42,952 nucleotides of DNA from Allobosea psychrotolerans (GCF_002917105.1 NZ_PQFZ01000031.1:1-42952); one strand, 5' to 3'; counted from the first letter of the stretch, positions 25,492 through 34,189 are shown. Program-made: numbers and translations. Notes: a model not told the origin generated them from the sequence alone.

Positions 25492-26805
25492 TCATATCCC
25501 CGCATACATCCGGCCCGGCTCGAAAATCCCGGCCGGGTCGAAACTCGTCTTGATGCCCGCCGTCACCCGTAGCAGCGGTTCCGCCAGCGGCTCGAACACC
25601 GGCACGCTGGCGCGGATCGCGTCCGGCGCGCGCACCAGCGTGGCGTGGCCGCCGAGCGGCCTGATCGCAGCCCGGATCGCGGCTGCGCCGGCGTCATCCG
25701 CATCGGGAACCGCGAGCCAGACCAGCCCGCCGCCCCAATCATAGAACCAGCGCGCCTGTGGCAGCACATTCGCGATCGCGGCCGTCGCCCTGGGTCCGTT
25801 TGTCGGCGCCAGCGACAGGCGCCAGACTGCCTCCTGCGTGCCCGCGAAGAAGCCTGCGTCGCGCACATCCTGCCACAGCGCCTCGGAGTCCGCGCCCTCC
25901 AGCATCTCCGGCGCGCCATGGGCGGTGAGGAGGGCGGCAAGCTCGGCCGAGCGATAGTCGATCGAGGCGGAGAAATTCTCCAGCCGCAGCAGCGTGCGGG
26001 CCTCGCTCGAGCCGTTTCCGATCCAATTGGATCGTTCAACAGCTCCAGCTCCTTGTTTTGACGCGTTTTCTTCACGCAAACGCTTCGCGTTTGTCGCCGG
26101 GGAACCGGTGTCCACTTCGCTCGAAAACGCTCTAGCGCCGATGCCGGCCGGCAGATGCGCCGCCGCGAAAGGCTCGAAGGGCGAGCCGAGCGCCGTCGAG
26201 AGCAGCGCGACCGCCGCCTCGTCCGGCAAGCCGCGCCAGACCAGCGTGACCACGCGCTCCGGCTTCGGCAGCACGCGGAAGACGACCTCGGTGAGGAAGC
26301 CCAATGTCCCGAAGCTGCCGGCGACGAGCTTCACGAGGTCAAGCCCGGTGACGTTCTTCATCACCCGCCCGCCGGATTTGATCGCCTCGCCGCGGCCATT
26401 GATCAGCCTGATGCCGATGAGCGAATCGCGCGCCGCGCCGGCATTGATGCGGCGCGGGCCGGAAATATTGCCCGCCGCAACCGCCCCGATCGTCGGTTCT
26501 CCTTCCGTGCCCAGCAGCAAACGATGGTCCATCGGCTCGAAGGGCAGCATCTGGCCGCGTTCGGCCAGCGTCTCCTGCACAAGCGAAAGCGGCGTGCCGG
26601 CGCGCGCGCCGATCACCATCTCGGCAGGCTCATACAGCGTGATGCCGGTGAGGCCGGCGCTGGAGAGCGTGCTCGCCGCCTGCGACGGCCGCCCGAGACC
26701 GCTGCGCGTGCCGCCACCGCGAATGGCGAGCGGTATGCCGCTGGCGACCACGGATTTGACGACGAAGCAGGCCTGCGCCTCGGTGGTGGGGGTGTGGATG
26801 ATCAC
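25492..26805 (-). CDS. glcE: Glycolate oxidase FAD-binding subunit GlcE with an inserted class A repeat peptide
   Basis: 437 residues from a GTG start at 26805, chosen because AGGAGGT lies 5 nt upstream and the protein then begins VIIHTPTTEAQ like the family. The N-terminal PCMH-type FAD domain (about 1-180) has IRGGGTRSGLGRP and GAVAAGNISGPRR and HITGLDLVKLVAGSFGTLG-like VTGLDLVKLVAGSFG. Residues about 223-264 are encoded by class A element A4, giving AFSSEVDTGSPATNAKRL and REENASKQ, between LPAGIGA and EARTLLRLENF. Frame is kept. The C-terminus (FDPAGIFEPGRMY) is normal. GlcE works with GlcD and GlcF. The insert lies in a likely surface loop, so activity may survive. Confidence 0.93.
   Translation of the reverse strand: MIIHTPTTEAQACFVVKSVVASGIPLAIRGGGTRSGLGRPSQAASTLSSAGLTGITLYEPAEMVIGARAGTPLSLVQETLAERGQMLPFEPMDHRLLLGTEGEPTIGAVAAGNISGPRRINAGAARDSLIGIRLINGRGEAIKSGGRVMKNVTGLDLVKLVAGSFGTLGFLTEVVFRVLPKPERVVTLVWRGLPDEAAVALLSTALGSPFEPFAAAHLPAGIGARAFSSEVDTGSPATNAKRLREENASKQGAGAVERSNWIGNGSSEARTLLRLENFSASIDYRSAELAALLTAHGAPEMLEGADSEALWQDVRDAGFFAGTQEAVWRLSLAPTNGPRATAAIANVLPQARWFYDWGGGLVWLAVPDADDAGAAAIRAAIRPLGGHATLVRAPDAIRASVPVFEPLAEPLLRVTAGIKTSFDPAGIFEPGRMYAGI
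26010..26135 (-). repeat. Class A palindromic element, copy A4 (inside glcE)
   Basis: On the coding strand: CTAGAGCGTTTTCGAGCGAA, GTGGACACCGG, AAACGCGAAGCGTTT, GAAGAAAACGCGTCAAAAC, then a hairpin AGCTGTTgaaCGATCC / GGATCGgaAACGGCT with loop AATT. About 126 nt (42 codons), no stop in the A-F-S frame. Confidence 0.9.
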
Positions 26806-26818
26806 GCGCCACCTCCTG

Positions 26819-26968
26819 TCTTTCCGGGGCTTCGCGCAGCGAAGTAGCGTGTCCGGCTCCCAGTACCCATGCGTCTGGGAAATGGGCGCTGCAGGCCGGA
26901 GAGCCCTACCAGGACCAGGCATCGGTTCTGGGTTCCAGGCTCGCGGCTTTGCCGCGCCGCGGAATGAC
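26819..26968. repeat. Class D palindromic repeat, copy 1 (glcE side of the GIY-YIG gene)
   Basis: Left end GTCTTTCCGGGGCTTCGCG is degenerate; the right end GCGCCGCGGAATGACG matches the class D terminus. TCGGTTCTGGGTTCCAGGCTCG is split here: it carries GGTTCTGGGTTCC and CAGGCTCGCGGC inside. It begins 2 nt upstream of the glcE ribosome site and ends 10 nt after the GIY-YIG stop. Confidence 0.82.
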
Positions 26969-26977
26969 GGCGGAGGT

Positions 26978-27265
26978 TTACCGCGCCAGAAGCGGATAGA
27001 GATCCATCCAAAGCGGATTGTGCTCCTCGATGAGGCGAACCTTCCAGTCCCGACGCCATTTCTTGATGTCCTTCTCGCGATCGATTGCGTCTTGGGCAGT
27101 CGGATGCTCCTCGTACCAAACCAGCCGATGGACTTCGTATTTGCGTGAGAATCCCGGCAGCACCTTGGACTTGTGCTCGTGGACACGACGAGCCAGATCT
27201 CGCGTCACGCCGAGATAGAGCGTGCCATGCTGACCGCTCGCCAAAAGATAGACGTGAAACGGCAA
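26978..27265 (-). CDS. GIY-YIG single-domain nuclease between two class D repeats
   Basis: 95 residues forming one GIY-YIG domain of the small stand-alone type (URI/YhbQ-like). FHVYLLASGQHGTLYLGVT has both short motifs (VYL and YLGV in place of GIY and YIG), followed by Arg in DLARRVHEH and the likely metal-binding Glu in DREKDIKKWRRDWK. The start is TTG 27265, with GGGGGAGG 6 nt upstream; GTG 27271 abuts that site. The GGGGGAGG itself borders the repeat's right-hand end. The gene splits glcD from glcE and is not part of glycolate metabolism. Repeats on both sides suggest a cassette. Biochemical role unknown. Confidence 0.88.
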   Translation of the reverse strand: MPFHVYLLASGQHGTLYLGVTRDLARRVHEHKSKVLPGFSRKYEVHRLVWYEEHPTAQDAIDREKDIKKWRRDWKVRLIEEHNPLWMDLYPLLAR

Positions 27266-27279
27266 GAACACCCTCCCCC

Positions 27280-27425
27280 GTCATTCCGGGGCGCTGCGAA
27301 GCAGCGAGCCCGGAACCCAGAACCGATACCGCCTCAAAATGAAGCCGATCGATCGGGCCTCGAAAGCGATTTCTCACATCGGTTCTGGGTTCCGGGCTCG
27401 GCCCTTCGGGCCGCCCCGGAATGAC
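27280..27425. repeat. Class D palindromic repeat, copy 2 (glcD side of the GIY-YIG gene)
   Basis: GTCATTCCGGGGCGCTGCG on the left and CGGGCCGCCCCGGAATGAC on the right; inner arms GAGCCCGGAACCCAGAACCGAT and ATCGGTTCTGGGTTCCGGGCTC, read here in parts of 20 or fewer: CCCGGAACCCAGAACCGAT / ATCGGTTCTGGGTTCCGGG. It ends 11 nt before the glcD stop codon read leftward. Confidence 0.88.
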
Positions 27426-27436
27426 GGGGAGGTTCC

Positions 27437-28873
27437 TCACGCTGCCACCCTGCCCTCGAGCGGAAACACCTTCGCGGGATTGAGCAGCCACTGCCCGTCG
27501 AACACCGCCCTCACCCGCATCTGCTGCTGCAGATCCTCGGGATTGAACTGCACCGTCATCAGGTCGCGCTTCTCGATGCCGACGCCGTGCTCGCCGGTCA
27601 GGCAGCCGCCGACCTCGACGCAGAGCTTGAGGATGTCCATGCCGGCATCCTCTGCCTTCTGCGCCTCGACCGGGTCGTTGCAGTTGTACAGGATCAGCGG
27701 GTGGAGGTTGCCGTCACCGGCATGGAAGACATTGGCGACGCGAAGCCCATAGCCCTTCACGATCTCGTCCATGCGCCGCAGCACATGCGGCAATTGTCCC
27801 GTCGGGATCGTGCCGTCCATGCAGATATAGTCGGCGATGCGACCGGTCGCGCCGAAGGCGGATTTGCGGCCCTTCCAGATCGCCGCCGTCTCCATCGCCG
27901 ACTTGCTCTCCTTGACCGTCTTGACGCCATGCTCGCGGGCGATCGCGACGATGCGGGCGAGCTGGGCGTCCATCTCGGCATCCGAGCCCTCGACCTCGAT
28001 GATCAGGAGCGCCTCGACATCCATCGGGTAGCCGGCATGGGCGAAGGCCTCGCAGATCTCGATCGCCGGCTTGTCCATGAACTCCATCGCGACGGGAATG
28101 ATGCCGGCGCCGATGATGGCGGCGACCGCCTCGCCCGCCTGCTCGCTCGTGGGGAAGCCGAACAGCACCGGCCGCGCGCCCTCGGCTGAGCGCAGGATGC
28201 GCACGGTCGCTTCCGTGACGATGCCGAGCTGGCCTTCCGAACCGACGATCAGGCCGAGGATGTCGAGCCCGCCGGAATCGAGATGAGCGCCGCCGATTTC
28301 AACGATACTGCCGTCGAGCATCACCAGCGTGACGCCGAGCACATTATTGGTGGTGACGCCGTATTTCAGGCAATGCGCTCCGCCCGAATTCATGCCGATA
28401 TTGCCGCCGATCGAGCAGGCGAGCTGCGAGGACGGGTCGGGCGCGTAGAAGAAGCCTTCCGCCATGACCTCGCCGGTCACCGCGAGGTTGGTGACGCCGG
28501 CCTGCACCTTGGCGACGCGGTTGGCGTAGTCGATCTCGAGGATGCGGTTCATCTTGGAGACGCCGATGACGACCGCATCCTCCTGCGGGATCGCGCCGCC
28601 GGCGAGCGAAGTGCCCGCCCCGCGCGGCACGACCGGCACGCCCTGAGCGCTGCAGAATTTCAGCACCGCCGCGACCTCCTGCGTGGTCGAGGGCAAGACG
28701 ACGGCGAGCGGCAGGCGACGATAGGCGGTCAGCGCATCGGTCTCGTAAGGCCGGCGCTCATCAGCCGAGGTGATCAGCGCCTCCGGCGCGACCAGACGGC
28801 TGAGGCCGGCGATGATCTCGTCGCGCCGAGCGAGGATGCTCTCGTCGGGCACGGGAAAGGCGATGGCGGACAT
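27437..28873 (-). CDS. glcD: Glycolate oxidase subunit GlcD (FAD-linked)
   Basis: 478 residues, the catalytic flavin subunit of glycolate oxidase. PCMH FAD-binding motifs: VVPRGAGTSLAGGAIPQ, then SSQLACSIGGNIGMNSGGAH, and a C-terminal substrate domain with NVFHAGDGNLHPLILYN and GCLTGEHGVGIEKR, both conserved in GlcD/D-lactate dehydrogenase proteins. I start at ATG 28873 (AGGAG 6 nt upstream) rather than the TTG-like upstream extension at 28900. First gene of the leftward glcDEF operon, divergent from a LysR-type gene. D-lactate dehydrogenase is the main alternative name; the glcE and glcF neighbours favour glycolate. Confidence 0.96.
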   Translation of the reverse strand: MSAIAFPVPDESILARRDEIIAGLSRLVAPEALITSADERRPYETDALTAYRRLPLAVVLPSTTQEVAAVLKFCSAQGVPVVPRGAGTSLAGGAIPQEDAVVIGVSKMNRILEIDYANRVAKVQAGVTNLAVTGEVMAEGFFYAPDPSSQLACSIGGNIGMNSGGAHCLKYGVTTNNVLGVTLVMLDGSIVEIGGAHLDSGGLDILGLIVGSEGQLGIVTEATVRILRSAEGARPVLFGFPTSEQAGEAVAAIIGAGIIPVAMEFMDKPAIEICEAFAHAGYPMDVEALLIIEVEGSDAEMDAQLARIVAIAREHGVKTVKESKSAMETAAIWKGRKSAFGATGRIADYICMDGTIPTGQLPHVLRRMDEIVKGYGLRVANVFHAGDGNLHPLILYNCNDPVEAQKAEDAGMDILKLCVEVGGCLTGEHGVGIEKRDLMTVQFNPEDLQQQMRVRAVFDGQWLLNPAKVFPLEGRVAA

Positions 28874-28901
28874 TGTGAACTCCTGCGTCGCCCGCCACAC
28901 C

Positions 28902-29007
28902 AGCCCTCATCCTGAGGAGCGAGCCAAGCTCGCGTCTCGAAGGATGGTCCAGAGCGCGCTGGAGCATCCTTCGAGACGCCGCTTCGCGGCTCCTCAGGAT
29001 GAGGGCT
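28902..29007. repeat. Class C long palindromic repeat, copy 2 (glcD-LysR intergenic)
   Basis: AGCCCTCATCCTGAGGAGC and GCTCCTCAGGATGAGGGCT outer arms, CGTCTCGAAGGATG and CATCCTTCGAGACG inner arms. It occupies nearly half of the gap that must contain the glc and regulator promoters. Confidence 0.9.
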
Positions 29008-29105
29008 CACGGGACGGAGCGATTGAGACTCTAGACCAATTCCAACTGGCTTGCAGTGCAACCAACGTCCATGATTATTTCCAATTCGGAAAAGATGAGG
29101 GCGCT

Positions 29106-30011
29106 ATGGACCGGTTCGGCGATCTCGACGTCTTCGCCCATGTCGTCACGGCCAAGAGCATGTCGGCGGCGGGCCGCCAGCTCAACCTCTCGCCGGCCGT
29201 CATCTCCAAGCGCATCCGGCGCCTGGAGGAGCGGCTCGGCGTGCGCCTGCTGCAGCGCACGACGCGCCAGCTCTCGCTGACCGAGGCCGGCCAGGGCTTC
29301 TATGAGCGCGTGGTCTCGGTGCTGTCCTCGATCGAGGATGCCGAGGCCTGGGTCGCCAGCGGCGCCGGGCAGGCGCGCGGCACCCTGCGCGTCTCGGCGC
29401 CGACCTCCTTCGGGCGGCTGCATATCGCGCCGCATCTCAAGCCCTTCCTCGATGCGCATCCGCAGGTGACGGTCGACCTGATCCTGAGCGACGCCTTCGT
29501 CGACATCGTCGGCGAGGGCTTCGACCTGGCGGTGCGCATCGCCGACCTCCAGGATTCGAGCCTCGTCGCAAAGCGGCTCGCGCCGAATCACCGCGTGCTT
29601 TGCGCCACGCCGGGCTATCTCGCCGCGAACGGCACGCCCGGCAGCATCGAGGATCTGGCGCGCCATACGCTGATCGCGCACAACGCCGACCATTGGCGAT
29701 TGGATGGGCCGGGCGGGCCGGTCAGCGTGCGCGTCAACGGGCCCTTGCGGACCAATTCGAGCGAGGTGGTGCGCGAGGCGCTGCTGGCCGGCCTCGGCAT
29801 TGCGCTGCGCTCGACCTGGGATGTCGGGCCGGAGCTGAAATCGGGCGCCCTGCAGCGCGTCCTGCCGGAGTATTCCGTCGGCAAGCGCGTCGCGGTCTAT
29901 GCGGTCTATCCGAGCCGCCGGCATATGGAGCAGAAGGTGCGCGCCTTCGTCGACTATCTCGGCGAGCTCTATGGCGCGACACCGTATTGGGATGAGGGGT
30001 TGGGGCTGTGA
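29106..30011 (+). CDS. LysR-family transcriptional regulator
   Basis: 301 residues. Winged helix-turn-helix at the N-terminus (SMSAAGRQLNLSPAVISKRI, about residues 17-36, and RLEERLGVRLLQRTTRQLSLT), then a LysR substrate-binding domain (about 90-295). It starts at ATG 29106 with GAGGG upstream; longer in-frame starts upstream run through the repeat and are unlikely. It is divergent from glcD with a 232-nt gap, so by the usual LysR arrangement it may control glcDEF, with glycolate or a related acid as possible co-inducer (inference). The SMP-30 gene follows on the same strand after 73 nt. Confidence 0.93.
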   Translation: MDRFGDLDVFAHVVTAKSMSAAGRQLNLSPAVISKRIRRLEERLGVRLLQRTTRQLSLTEAGQGFYERVVSVLSSIEDAEAWVASGAGQARGTLRVSAPTSFGRLHIAPHLKPFLDAHPQVTVDLILSDAFVDIVGEGFDLAVRIADLQDSSLVAKRLAPNHRVLCATPGYLAANGTPGSIEDLARHTLIAHNADHWRLDGPGGPVSVRVNGPLRTNSSEVVREALLAGLGIALRSTWDVGPELKSGALQRVLPEYSVGKRVAVYAVYPSRRHMEQKVRAFVDYLGELYGATPYWDEGLGL

Positions 30012-30084
30012 GGCACATGGTTGGCGAAGCCGCCGATCTGTGCTCCCGATAGCCGACACCAAAACAGCCCAGGGATAGGACATC

Positions 30085-31011
30085 ATGTTCGGCGTTCTCG
30101 AAGGCACCGGCGTCGAGGTTCTCGACCCGCGCTTCCATCGCATCGTCCCCGGCTCCGCCCGCGTCGAGCGGCTCTGGACCGGAGCGCGCTGGTCGGAAGG
30201 GCCGGCCTGGTTTCCCGCCCACAACACGCTGGTCTGGTCAGACATCCCCAATGACAGGATACTGCGCTACGACGCGCTGAGCGGCCAGGTCGGCGTCTTC
30301 CGCCAGCCGGCCCGGAACGCCAACGGCAATACGGTGGATCGCGAAGGGAGGCTCGTCACCTGCGAACATGGCGGACGTCAGGTGACGCGCACCGAGCATG
30401 ACGGCTCCGTCACCGTGCTGGCGAGCCATTTCGACGGCAAGCGGCTGAACTCGCCCAATGACGTCGTGGTCAAGTCGGACGGCTCGATCTGGTTCACCGA
30501 CCCCGATTACGGCATCCTCACCGATTACGAGGGCAACAAATCCGACAGCGAGATCGGGCGTTGCAACGTCTATAGAATAGACCCGCAGTCAGGCGCCGTG
30601 ACCATCGCCGCCGATGATTTCATCAAGCCCAACGGTCTCGCCTTCTCCCTCGACGAAAGCATCCTCTACATCGCCGACACCGGCGCGAGTCATGATCCCG
30701 TCAACGGCCCGCGCCATATCCGCGCCTGCCGGCTCGGCGCGGATGGCGCGACGCTCGGGCGCTCCGAGATCTTCGCGACCTGCACGGCCGGCCTGTTCGA
30801 CGGCTTCCGGCTCGATGTGACCGGCCGGATCTGGACGAGCGCTGCCGATGGCGTGCACATCTACCACCCCGACGGCACGCTGATCGGCAAGGTCACGATC
30901 CCCGAGATCGTCGCCAATGTCGCCTGGGGCGGCCCCAAGCTCAACCGCCTGTTCATCTGCGGCACGACCTCGCTCTATGCGGTGATGACGCACACCAACG
31001 GCGCGCGCTGA
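30085..31011 (+). CDS. SMP-30/gluconolactonase-family hydrolase
   Basis: 308 residues of a six-bladed beta-propeller of the SMP-30/Gnl/LRE type, which opens sugar lactones using a bound divalent metal. Visible features: RWSEGPAWFPAHNTLVWSDI with the metal-ligand Glu early in the chain, NSPNDVVVKSDGSIWFTDPDYG with the Asn-Asp pair, and NGLAFSLDESILYIADT. No signal peptide, so cytosolic. Follows the LysR-type gene; the solute-binding protein comes next after a repeat. The actual lactone substrate is unknown. Confidence 0.9.
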   Translation: MFGVLEGTGVEVLDPRFHRIVPGSARVERLWTGARWSEGPAWFPAHNTLVWSDIPNDRILRYDALSGQVGVFRQPARNANGNTVDREGRLVTCEHGGRQVTRTEHDGSVTVLASHFDGKRLNSPNDVVVKSDGSIWFTDPDYGILTDYEGNKSDSEIGRCNVYRIDPQSGAVTIAADDFIKPNGLAFSLDESILYIADTGASHDPVNGPRHIRACRLGADGATLGRSEIFATCTAGLFDGFRLDVTGRIWTSAADGVHIYHPDGTLIGKVTIPEIVANVAWGGPKLNRLFICGTTSLYAVMTHTNGAR

Positions 31012-31078
31012 GCGAGGGGCGAGATCACGCCGTATTGGGTCTGACGCCGTAGGGTTGATGATTTTGGCCTGAACCACG

Positions 31079-31228
31079 CCGTCATTCCGGGGCAGGCCGC
31101 AGGCCTGAGCCCGGAACCCAGAACCGATGCGCTCGATCAGTGAAGCTCACCATGCGAGCGCATGATGGAGAACCCGCATCGGTTCTGGGTTCCGGGCTCG
31201 ATCCTTCGGATCGCCCCGGAATGACGGC
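31079..31228. repeat. Class D palindromic repeat, copy 3
   Basis: CCGTCATTCCGGGGCAGGCC left, CGCCCCGGAATGACGG right, with AGCCCGGAACCCAGAACCGAT and ATCGGTTCTGGGTTCCGGGCT as inner arms (given in parts of 20: GCCCGGAACCCAGAACCGAT). It fills half of the 308-nt gap between the SMP-30 and solute-binding genes; I see nothing else there except the ribosome site AGAGGTG of the next gene. Confidence 0.9.
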
Positions 31229-31319
31229 GGTGGCTCCAGATCACCTCATCGTACTTGCCGGCCGCTCGTGGCATAGGCCTTGCTGAACGGCATGCAGCTT
31301 CCCCCATAGAGGTGCATGC

Positions 31320-32909
31320 ATGTTCAAACGCTTGGCAATCTCGGTCGCCCTCGCCCTTTCCGTGGCCAGTGCGGCACAGGCGGAGTCGGTCGTCCGCTAC
31401 GGCATCTCGCTCGCCGACATCCCGCTGACCTCAGGTCAGCCCGACCGCGGCGCCGGAGCCTATAAATTCACCGGCTATACGCTCTACGACCCGCTGGTCG
31501 CCTGGGAGATGGATATCGCCGACAGGCCGGGCAAGCTCGTGCCGGGGCTCGCGACCGAGTGGAAGGTCGACGCCGCCGACCAGAAGAAATGGCTCTTCAC
31601 CCTGCGCGAGGGCGTGACATTCCATGACGGCAGCGCCTTCGACGCCGACGCCGTGGTCTGGAACCTCGACAAGGTCCTGGACGAGAACGCCCCGCATTAC
31701 GACCGCCGCCAGGCCGCGCAGGTGAAGCCGCGCCTGCCGTCGATCGCGAGCTACCGCAAGATCGATGCGAAGACCGTCGAGATCACCACCAAGGCGGTCG
31801 ACTCGTTCTTCCCCTACCAGATGCTCTGGTTCCTGGTTTCGAGCCCGGCGCAATATGAAAAGCTCGGCAAGGACTGGGACAAGTTCGCGCTGACGCCCTC
31901 GGGCACCGGACCGTTCAAGCTCGACAAGTTCGTGCCGCGCGAACGCGCCGAGCTCGTCAAGAACCCGGATTATTGGAACAAGAACCGCCTCGCCAAGGTC
32001 GACCGCCTGATCCTGCTGCCGATCCCCGAGGTGCTGGCGCGCACCAATGCGCTGATCACCGGCCAGGTCGACCTGATCGAGACGCCGGCTCCCGACACCG
32101 TGCCGCGCCTCAAGCAGGCCGGCATGAGGATCGTCGAGAACGTCACGCCCCATGTCTGGAACTACCATCTCAGCGTCGCCCCAGGCTCTCCCTGGACGGA
32201 TCTGCGCCTGCGGAAGGCGATGAACCTCGCCATCGACCGCAACGGCATCGTCGAATTGCTCAACGGCCTCGCCAAGCCGGCGGTCGGCCAGGTCGATCCG
32301 GCGAGCCCCTGGTTCGGCAAGCCGAATTTCCAGATCAAATATGATCCCGATGCCGCCAGGAAGCTGCTCGCCGAGGCTGGCTATTCCAAGGAGAAGCCGC
32401 TGAAGGCGACCTTCGTCATTGCCCAGGGCGGCACCGGGCAAATGCAGTCGCTGCCGATGAACGAGTTCATCCAGCAGAACCTCAGGGATGTCGGCATCGA
32501 GCTGGAGTTCAAGGTCGTCGAGCTCGAGGTGCTCTATACGCGCTGGCGCAAGGGCGCGAAGGACGAGATGAACGCCGATGTGACCTCGAACAACATCGCC
32601 TATGTCACCTCCGACCCGCTCTACGCGATCATCCGCTTCTTCCACTCCAACCAGGTTGCGCCGGTCGGCGTGAACTGGGGAACCTATGCGAGCCCGGTGG
32701 TCGACGGCTATCTCGACGAGGCGATGAAGACCTTCGACGTCGCCAAGCAGGACGAGTTGCTCGCCAAGGCCCATGCCCAGATCGTCGACGACGCCGTGCT
32801 GGTCTGGGTGGTGCACGACACCAACCCGCATGTGCTGTCCCCGAAGATCAAGACGTTCGTGCTGGCCCAGCACTGGTTCCAGGACCTGACCACGATCGGG
32901 GTGGACTGA
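31320..32909 (+). CDS. ABC transporter solute-binding protein, family 5 (peptide/nickel/opine type)
   Basis: 529 residues. Signal peptide 1-21 (ALSVASAAQA), then a large family 5 extracellular binding domain: LVPGLATEWKVDAADQKKWL, FTLREGVTFHDGSAFDADAV and SGTGPFKLDKFVPRE are hallmark segments. The mature protein is periplasmic and would deliver oligopeptides, opines or similar ligands to an inner-membrane ABC permease. No permease or ATPase gene follows in the window: the next gene is on the other strand, so it is an orphan receptor or works with a distant transporter. AGAGGTG lies 8 nt before the ATG. Confidence 0.93.
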   Translation: MFKRLAISVALALSVASAAQAESVVRYGISLADIPLTSGQPDRGAGAYKFTGYTLYDPLVAWEMDIADRPGKLVPGLATEWKVDAADQKKWLFTLREGVTFHDGSAFDADAVVWNLDKVLDENAPHYDRRQAAQVKPRLPSIASYRKIDAKTVEITTKAVDSFFPYQMLWFLVSSPAQYEKLGKDWDKFALTPSGTGPFKLDKFVPRERAELVKNPDYWNKNRLAKVDRLILLPIPEVLARTNALITGQVDLIETPAPDTVPRLKQAGMRIVENVTPHVWNYHLSVAPGSPWTDLRLRKAMNLAIDRNGIVELLNGLAKPAVGQVDPASPWFGKPNFQIKYDPDAARKLLAEAGYSKEKPLKATFVIAQGGTGQMQSLPMNEFIQQNLRDVGIELEFKVVELEVLYTRWRKGAKDEMNADVTSNNIAYVTSDPLYAIIRFFHSNQVAPVGVNWGTYASPVVDGYLDEAMKTFDVAKQDELLAKAHAQIVDDAVLVWVVHDTNPHVLSPKIKTFVLAQHWFQDLTTIGVD

Positions 32910-32918
32910 TCCCTTTTG

Positions 32919-33044
32919 TCATTCCGGGGCTTCGCGAAAGCGAAGAACCCGGAACCCGCGACCGGGTGAGAGCTTGTGATCGGTTTGATCCCGCTCCGCC
33001 CGGCCGTGGGTTCCGGGTTCGGCCTTTGGCCGCCCCGGAATGAC
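32919..33044. repeat. Class D palindromic repeat, copy 4
   Basis: GTCATTCCGGGGCTTCGCG left, GGCCGCCCCGGAATGAC right, CCCGGAACCC and GGGTTCCGGG inner arms. Lies between the convergent solute-binding and AbrB-type genes, 9 nt after the stop of the former. Confidence 0.88.
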
Positions 33045-33079
33045 AGGATCGCCCGAACTGATGGGACAGATCTGCCGCC

Positions 33080-34189
33080 TCACCCCTTCGGCGGCTCCTC
33101 CTTCATCTTCGCCACGATGAACGGCATCGCCAGGCCGATCAGCAGGAAGCGCGTGAGATGGTGGGAGCCGACATAGAGCGTGTCGAGCCCCATGGCGAAG
33201 GCGAGCATCGCCATCGCCTCGAGCCCGCCCGGCGCGAAAGCGGTCATCGCGCTGGCATAGGGCACACCGGCCAGCCGGGCCGCCGGCCAGGCGAAGGCGA
33301 AGGCAACCGCGATCGAGACGAAGAAGCCGCCGACCGCGAGCGGGAACAATCCCAGCAGCTCCGGCCGGGGAATATGCGCGATACGCCCGCCCATGGTGGA
33401 GCCCAGCAACACCAGCACGGCCGTCTGGATCTCGGGCGGCAAAGTGCCGTGGACGAGGCCCGTGCCGTGCAGGACGGCGCTGGCGAAGGTCGCGCCGAAC
33501 ATCATCGGCGCCGCCATGCGCAGCCGCTCGAAGACGAGCCCGACCGCCAGGCCGCAGAGCAGCACGAGCAGCATCGTGTCGGCCCCGACGATATCGGCGG
33601 GCGGGACCGGCGCCGCCGAATGGACCCCGCTCAGCTGCATTGCACCCGGGAGCAGCGCCACCAGGACGAGCAGGCGAAAGAGCTGAACCACAGAGATCCG
33701 GCCGATATTCGCGCCCTTCGCCTGCGCCACGGCCAGCACCGTGGCGAGCGCGCCCGGTGCCGAGGCGAGCAGGGCGTCGATCCAGGACCAGCGCGCGACA
33801 TAGCGCAGATACGCTCCGGTCAAGATCATGATCGCCGCCATGCCGAGCAGAAGCACGGCGAGCGAGGCCGGGTAGCGGGCAGCGGCGGCGAGTGCCTCGG
33901 GCGTCGCCGCCGAGCCGATGATCGTGCCGGACAGGAGCACCGTCGAATCGAACCACGACCGGCGCAGAACAGGGAGCGGGCGCAGGAAGGCGACCGTCGC
34001 GCTCAGCATCATCGAGCCTGACAGCCAGGCCGCAGGCGCACCCAGCAGGGCGAAGGCGGCACCGCCAAGCCAGGCGATGCCAATGGTCACGGCCTCGCGA
34101 CCCAGAACAGCCGGCCGCGTCGAGGGATAACCGAAAAGCGCCATCGCATCCACGACCGCGCCAGAAGCGGGCGGCTCCGGCGCACTCAT
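33080..34189 (-). CDS. AbrB-family membrane protein (putative ammonia monooxygenase type)
   Basis: 369 residues with about ten hydrophobic helices arranged in two similar halves. Each half has the Gly-Ser segment typical of this family (PAAWLSGSMMLSATVAFLRP in the first; LLGSTMGGRIAHIPRPELLG in the second). Known only as AbrB duplication-domain membrane proteins; the name ammonia monooxygenase is historical and not a supported activity. I chose ATG 34189 (MSAPEPP); a TTG at 34213 would add eight residues. No nitrogen-cycle genes adjoin. Function unknown, transport is plausible. Confidence 0.82.
   Translation of the reverse strand: MSAPEPPASGAVVDAMALFGYPSTRPAVLGREAVTIGIAWLGGAAFALLGAPAAWLSGSMMLSATVAFLRPLPVLRRSWFDSTVLLSGTIIGSAATPEALAAAARYPASLAVLLLGMAAIMILTGAYLRYVARWSWIDALLASAPGALATVLAVAQAKGANIGRISVVQLFRLLVLVALLPGAMQLSGVHSAAPVPPADIVGADTMLLVLLCGLAVGLVFERLRMAAPMMFGATFASAVLHGTGLVHGTLPPEIQTAVLVLLGSTMGGRIAHIPRPELLGLFPLAVGGFFVSIAVAFAFAWPAARLAGVPYASAMTAFAPGGLEAMAMLAFAMGLDTLYVGSHHLTRFLLIGLAMPFIVAKMKEEPPKG

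Noticed and set aside
26806..27186. N-terminal extension of GlcE to 564 residues
   Set aside because: The extra part runs through a class D repeat and the GIY-YIG gene in another frame. The GTG at 26805 has an ideal ribosome site and matches the family start.
28770..29105. N-terminal extension of the LysR-type regulator
   Set aside because: The extension crosses glcD antisense and the class C repeat. The helix-turn-helix begins normally from ATG 29106.
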